Positions 60,113 through 64,000 of a DNA stretch of 64,000 nt are shown piece by piece. Origin of the DNA: Luzula sylvatica (taxonomy: Eukaryota > Streptophyta > Magnoliopsida > Poales > Juncaceae); assembly GCA_946800325.1 (NCBI GenBank), contig OX326959.1:9382501-9446500 (forward strand), in the 5' to 3' direction. The translations under genes were made by a program, and so were the position numbers. Every line of letters starts with the position of its first letter. The stretch's first letter is position 1. The notes under the pieces are model-generated. The model was not told where the DNA came from and ran no database searches. It saw nothing but the letters and a program-made list of their open reading frames with translations.

Positions 60113-60165
60113 CAACATATCTATTTTTTACATGTTTTTTATATAATTATTTAAATAGAATTAAC

Positions 60166-60222
60166 TCGTGTGCGAATTAACGCGTGTGCGAATTAACGCG
60201 TGTGCGAATTAACGCACGTGCG
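60166..60222. repeat. 16-bp tandem repeat
   Basis: Three and a half copies of GTGTGCGAATTAACGC. The last changes to GCACGTGCG. Confidence 0.9.
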
Positions 60223-60659
60223 TTTGAACTAAATTAATCTAATCATGACATATTTGCAAATATCATGATGTCAACAGATGCATAAGATTCTTGAAATTAA
60301 TCTACCACGATATTATTTTCTGATATAATTTGTATAAATAGCATTTGTTCATGTGCTTTTAAAATCGATTAATATAATCAGGACATATTCGCAAATATAT
60401 TTGATGTCAATAGATGCATTATAGTTACGGTTCATTAAAGGATCACAATGTGTCGAGATGGATTGGCAAATGACAAAAAAACTCGCATAAATTTGAGGTT
60501 ACAAAATTTCATATATACCCGTGCAAAATGAGCAAATAGAAAAAAAATTGAAAAGCAAAAAAGGGACCAAAATGTAAAAAGGAAAAAAATTGGCTAAAAA
60601 GGAAAATTAGAAAAAAAAATTGAACTTACGAAATTGCATACATAACCGTGCCCAATGAG

Positions 60660-61190
60660 CAAATTAAAAAAAAATTGGAAAATAAGAAAAAATGATAAAA
60701 ATGTAAAAAAGGACCAAAATATAAAAAAAAGATAAAAATGTAAAAAATGACCAAAATATAAAATAGGAAAAAAAGATCAAAATGTAAAAAAGGCTCAAAA
60801 TATAAATAAACCCAAAAAAGGACCAAAATATAAAATAAGAAAAAAAGACCAAAATATAAATAAAAAAGGACCAAAATGTAAATAAACCAAAAAGAAGGAC
60901 CAAAATGTAAATATACCAAAGAGGTGACGTGGCCTCATGTATGATCAAGAATTCTCTCTACTTTATACATAAGAATAAATAGGAAAAAAAGATCAAAATG
61001 TAAAAAAGGACCAAAATATAAATAAACCCAAAAAAGGACCAAAATATAAAATAAGAAAAAAGGACCAAAATATAAATAAAAAAGGACCAAAATGTAAATA
61101 AACCAAAAAGAAGGACCAAAATGTAAATATACCAAAGAGGTGACGTGGCCTCATGTATGATCAAGAATTCTCTCTACTTTATACATAAGT
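60660..61190. repeat. 216-bp tandem duplication of GGACCAAAATATAAA-rich DNA
   Basis: GAGGTGACGTGGCCTCATGT recurs at 60921 and 61137 (period 216), each followed by ATGATCAAGAATTCTCTCTA. Inside each unit are many GGACCAAAAT(A/G)TAAA motifs. The hydrophobic Phe/Leu/Tyr frames read from the minus strand come from this repeat. Confidence 0.9.
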
Positions 61191-61204
61191 ATAATTTCAA
61201 ATTA

Positions 61205-61395
61205 TATTATATCTTATATATAATTTTAAGAAAATTCTTGCTTTAACATAAGGCCACACCATTAAGTTATTATGTACCATTTGATCTTTGATCTTTGATC
61301 AAATTTTATCTTATATATAATTTTAAGGAAATTCTTGCTTTAACGTAAGGCCACACCATCAAGTTATTATGGACCATTTGATATTTGATCAAAAG
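61205..61395. repeat. Tandem duplication of about 105 bp
   Basis: ATTTTAAGAAAATTCTTGCT to ATGTACCATTTGATCTTTGA occurs twice, with a few substitutions. Confidence 0.85.
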
Positions 61396-61399
61396 ATCC

Positions 61400-62735
61400 A
61401 AATTAGTTGAATATTCATGTGAACATGGTCTATATAAACCAACTAAAGTACAAGTTCATTGAACTTTGGTCCATTGTGGACCGAATTCATTCATATTTTT
61501 GTCTCAATTAAATATGAAAAAGTTTTAAAAAAACCCCTAATTTTTTTGAATATAGTAAGAACCCCCTAAATTTACATATGTAGTAACTAAACTAAATTGT
61601 TATTTTTTAATTTTAAAAAATTCTTAAATTTTTTGGTAGCATATGATAATTAAAAAAAACAATTATTACATGTTATATTTATATAATTTTAATTTTTCAT
61701 ACATTATATTTTAAATTTTCTAGTTTTTTTCTCAGAAACTAATATAATTTGATAATAAGATGAACATCAATATTAAAAGAACACCTAGAAAATATCGTGA
61801 AACTATTAATACAATACATGAAAGGAGAATGAAAATATGGACCAATTTATTATTATCCGGTGTTAATTTTTCATGAATAATAAATGAAATATTAAAATTA
61901 TATAAACACAACATGCAATATTTTTTTTAAAATCACATGTTAAGAAATGTATATGAATTTTATTGAAATTAATAAAAATAAGAAAAATATATTTTTGTAA
62001 TTATTAATATGAAATAGAAGGGTATTTTGTTAAAAACAAATAATATCATCCCTAGAGGAGGGGGGGGGGGGGGGGGGGGGGGTATTTCGAAATAAAATTT
62101 TGGTAGAGGGGGTTTGTGGAAGTTTACAAAAAGATAGGAGTTTTGTTAAAATATCCAAAAAAAATTAGGGGATTACAAATATACCAAAATACATAAGTGT
62201 GCACAATCAGACAAAAAAAATGTAGAATCCATTAAATATTAGGAAAAATTAAATGATGACAGACTCGAATACTCTCGCGCAAAATGAGGAAGGATGAATG
62301 CATGACTTAATAAAATGTCGACTATTTAAGTATTGGATGTCATGCGTGTCATAATGCTCACTCCTCTTTCGTCTCGCACAAGATTCTCTCTTTCCCACTT
62401 TACTCTTTCGCATTCGCTTTCCGCCTGGTGTCCCTAACTAACTCAATATCCTTACATAATTTGAATTAAGGAATCATCAATTTTAAGTATTTTTATAGGC
62501 CTTTTTTAATATTTTTATTATCTGTAGTAACAATACATGACTGGTGTTTTGAAAAAAACAAAAAGCAAATATCACATGAGGTAATGCACTTTTGTCTCGT
62601 GAATGATGCTTTGCCATGTCATCACAAAATTAAGAATCAAAATTAATATAAAAAAATAACGAGTAATCACAAAAATATTCAAAATTGAGAAACTAAAAAA
62701 GATAATCCGGAATTATGAGAAAAATAATTATTTCA
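61400..62735. other. AT-rich intergenic DNA
   Basis: No gene recognised. Contains the G tract listed separately; around it CCCCTAATTTTTTTGAATAT (61533) and a partly inverse phrase near 62150 (AAAAAAATTAGGGGATTAC) could be ends of an AT-rich element about 640 bp long. Confidence 0.45.
62060..62082. repeat. G homopolymer, 23 bases
   Basis: Uninterrupted G run within AT-rich DNA; its length is likely to be variable and difficult to sequence. Confidence 0.9.
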
Positions 62736-62876
62736 TATTTTGTTGGAACAAATTTGGGAATACAACATGCATATATCAAAATCGTTCATTGAATTTGGGT
62801 GGAAAGAAATTAGTAAATTCTATAACGAATTATGTCGTGAACTCAGAACGTTGCATCCTTCACCCGCGAGATTATA

Positions 62877-63266
62877 TCAGATCTGGATTTCTGATGGAGT
62901 TGGAGTGCCACCATGTCCACCACCACTAGGGGCTGATGGAGGGACTGGACCTCTCGAGAGGACTTCGTTTTGATCCGAATATTTCTCTATATTTGGCGGC
63001 GTATTTCCATGACCACCACCACCAGGAGATGATGGAGGGACCGAACCTCTTGAGAGAACTTCGTTTTGATTTGAATATTTCTCTAGACTTAGTGGATTGC
63101 TATGTCCACCACCACCAGTAGATGATGGGGGACGTTTTGGAGGATTTCCCGGAATTCTATGACCGTCATTTTCGTGAACGGGTCTTGCAACCGATGGAGT
63201 GAATTCGAAACTAAAGATTAATAAAACAAAACACGTAAACACAAATACCGTATGTGGAAAAGACAT
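62877..63266 (-). CDS. Secreted peptide precursor with three CEP/PIP/IDA-like repeats
   Basis: A single-exon frame of 129 residues. Residues 1-27 form a hydrophobic signal peptide (MSFPHTVFVFTCFVLLIFSF, cleavage likely after SVA). The remainder is hydrophilic, Pro/Gly-rich and without Cys. Three repeats end in Gly-rich-His: RPPSSTGGGGHSN (45-57), RGSVPPSSPGGGGHGN (73-88) and RGPVPPSAPSGGGHGG (105-120). Repeats 2 and 3 follow the shared spacer EKYS(N/D)QNEVLS. Short Pro/Ser cores ending GxGH or near-HN define plant post-translationally processed peptides: CEP (SPGxGH), PIP (SGPSxxGxGH) and IDA (PPSAPSxxHN). The third repeat matches PPSAPS of IDA and the GH end of CEP/PIP. Which receptor it would use is unknown. 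Glycines after His suggest the mature C-terminus may end at His or be trimmed. The start is supported by a TATA box about 50-60 bp upstream. Confidence 0.8.
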   Translation of the reverse strand: MSFPHTVFVFTCFVLLIFSFEFTPSVARPVHENDGHRIPGNPPKRPPSSTGGGGHSNPLSLEKYSNQNEVLSRGSVPPSSPGGGGHGNTPPNIEKYSDQNEVLSRGPVPPSAPSGGGHGGTPTPSEIQI

Positions 63267-63315
63267 TTTTTGTTATTTTGTATGATGTGAGATACTAATG
63301 CCTAGCCTCATGTGG

Positions 63316-63326
63316 TTTATATAATA
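63316..63326 (-). promoter_or_regulatory. TATA box of the peptide precursor gene
   Basis: ATTATATAAACC on the minus strand, 50-60 bp upstream of the ATG at 63266, implying a leader of about 25-30 nt. Confidence 0.55.
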
Positions 63327-63339
63327 ATGCAGATACATT

Positions 63340-64000
63340 GTACCTGATTTACGGAATTAATTCAAAAGATTTGTATGAAATTTTAGGGAATGAATTACCT
63401 TGAATAATATGGGAAAAACAATTAATAGTGGACAACGGATTAGATTAGTTGAATTTGTTCTTATGGGAAAAATGATATTATTAATAATGAACGAAATCTT
63501 AATTGTTTTTCTATTATGAAAAATCATAATATTATTAAAAATGATATTGTTAATAATGAACAAAATCTTAATAATGAACAAAATATTGATTATTAATAAT
63601 GAACAAAATCTTATGGGGAAACCTTAGTTGGATAATATGCGAAAACAATTAATAGTGGACAGTAGATTAGATTAGTTGAATTTGTTTTTATGGGAAAAAT
63701 GATATTATTAATAATGAACAAAATCTTTTGAGAACGTAAAATGATAAATTTTATATCTTTTAAATCTTACATTGAATTTTATTAAAAAAATTTCAAACAT
63801 TGTGTAAATCAAAATATTTCTGTTACCTTTCACATCTATTACAATCTTTTTATAATGTGAAGTGTATTTGCAATTTGTTTACATTAATTTATTTGAATGT
63901 GCTATTTAAATGTCTCCTTTATTGCTATTCTTATAGATCTCCACCTTGGCATATATGATTTTTTTTTTGTTTTTAAAAGAGATTTTAGGAAAATTTTCAT
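63340..64000. repeat. AT-rich flank with repeats of ATTATTAATAATGAACAAAATC
   Basis: Between 63400 and 63735 a long phrase (AATAGTGGACAACGGATTAGA ... TTGTTCTTATGGGAAAAATG ... AATGAACAAAATCTT) occurs twice with about 245 bp spacing, and the shorter TTATTAATAATGAAC unit about five times. No gene after 63735. Confidence 0.75.

Noticed and set aside
60626..61164. Hydrophobic Phe/Leu/Tyr-rich frames resembling multi-span membrane proteins
   Set aside because: They arise from the GGACCAAAATATAAA tandem repeat read on the minus strand, and are duplicated with the 216-bp unit.

Overview
The window looks like nuclear DNA of a flowering plant, most likely a eudicot. It is AT-rich, genes are split by many short GT-AG introns, and the protein matches are to plant nuclear families. 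Between the genes it is packed with plant-type transposons (MITEs, Helitron-like ends, a LINE, a tRNA-derived SINE, a solo LTR). Species cannot be named from the sequence. All gene models below were spliced by eye.

Four genes look real. (1) SMC6, minus strand, 34582-29291, 27 coding exons, about 1,042 aa: an ATPase of the SMC5/6 DNA-repair complex. (2) A METTL18/HPM1-type protein-histidine methyltransferase, plus strand, 52973-54558, 7 coding exons, 351 aa. (3) The alpha subunit shared by protein farnesyltransferase and geranylgeranyltransferase I, plus strand, 57526-58978, 5 exons, 332 aa. (4) A small intronless secreted-peptide precursor, minus strand, 63266-62877, with three copies of a CEP/PIP/IDA-like core. 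They share no pathway and show no operon-like organisation.

Layout. 1-12.1 kb: a possible first exon at the left edge, a broken SEN1/MAA3-type helicase fragment (3.65-4.39 kb) between two Helitron-like 3' ends, AT-rich repeats and a MITE. 12.1-16.4 kb: one copy of a segmental duplication carrying the 3' part of SMC6, joined to a broken copy of an MRL7/SVR4-like gene. 17-22 kb: a nested transposon cluster. 22.6-23.9 kb: an F-box pseudogene interrupted by a MITE. 25.9-31.0 kb: the second duplication copy, which contains the 3' part of the full SMC6 gene and a greatly expanded C-rich minisatellite. 34.8-45.5 kb: two diverged copies of a block containing a nuclear copy of mitochondrial nad7; only one copy received a LINE (itself interrupted by a solo LTR and a hairpin/Helitron-like element) and a SINE. 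46-52 kb: TIR elements and intergenic DNA. 52.5-59 kb: the methyltransferase and prenyltransferase genes, separated by a Harbinger-type element holding a MULE-like element. 60-62.8 kb: a Helitron-like end and tandem repeats. 62.9-63.3 kb: the peptide gene.

The most interesting items are the repeat peptide precursor, the paired nad7 copies with readable insertion order, the SMC6/MRL7 chimeric duplication and the minisatellite expansion.
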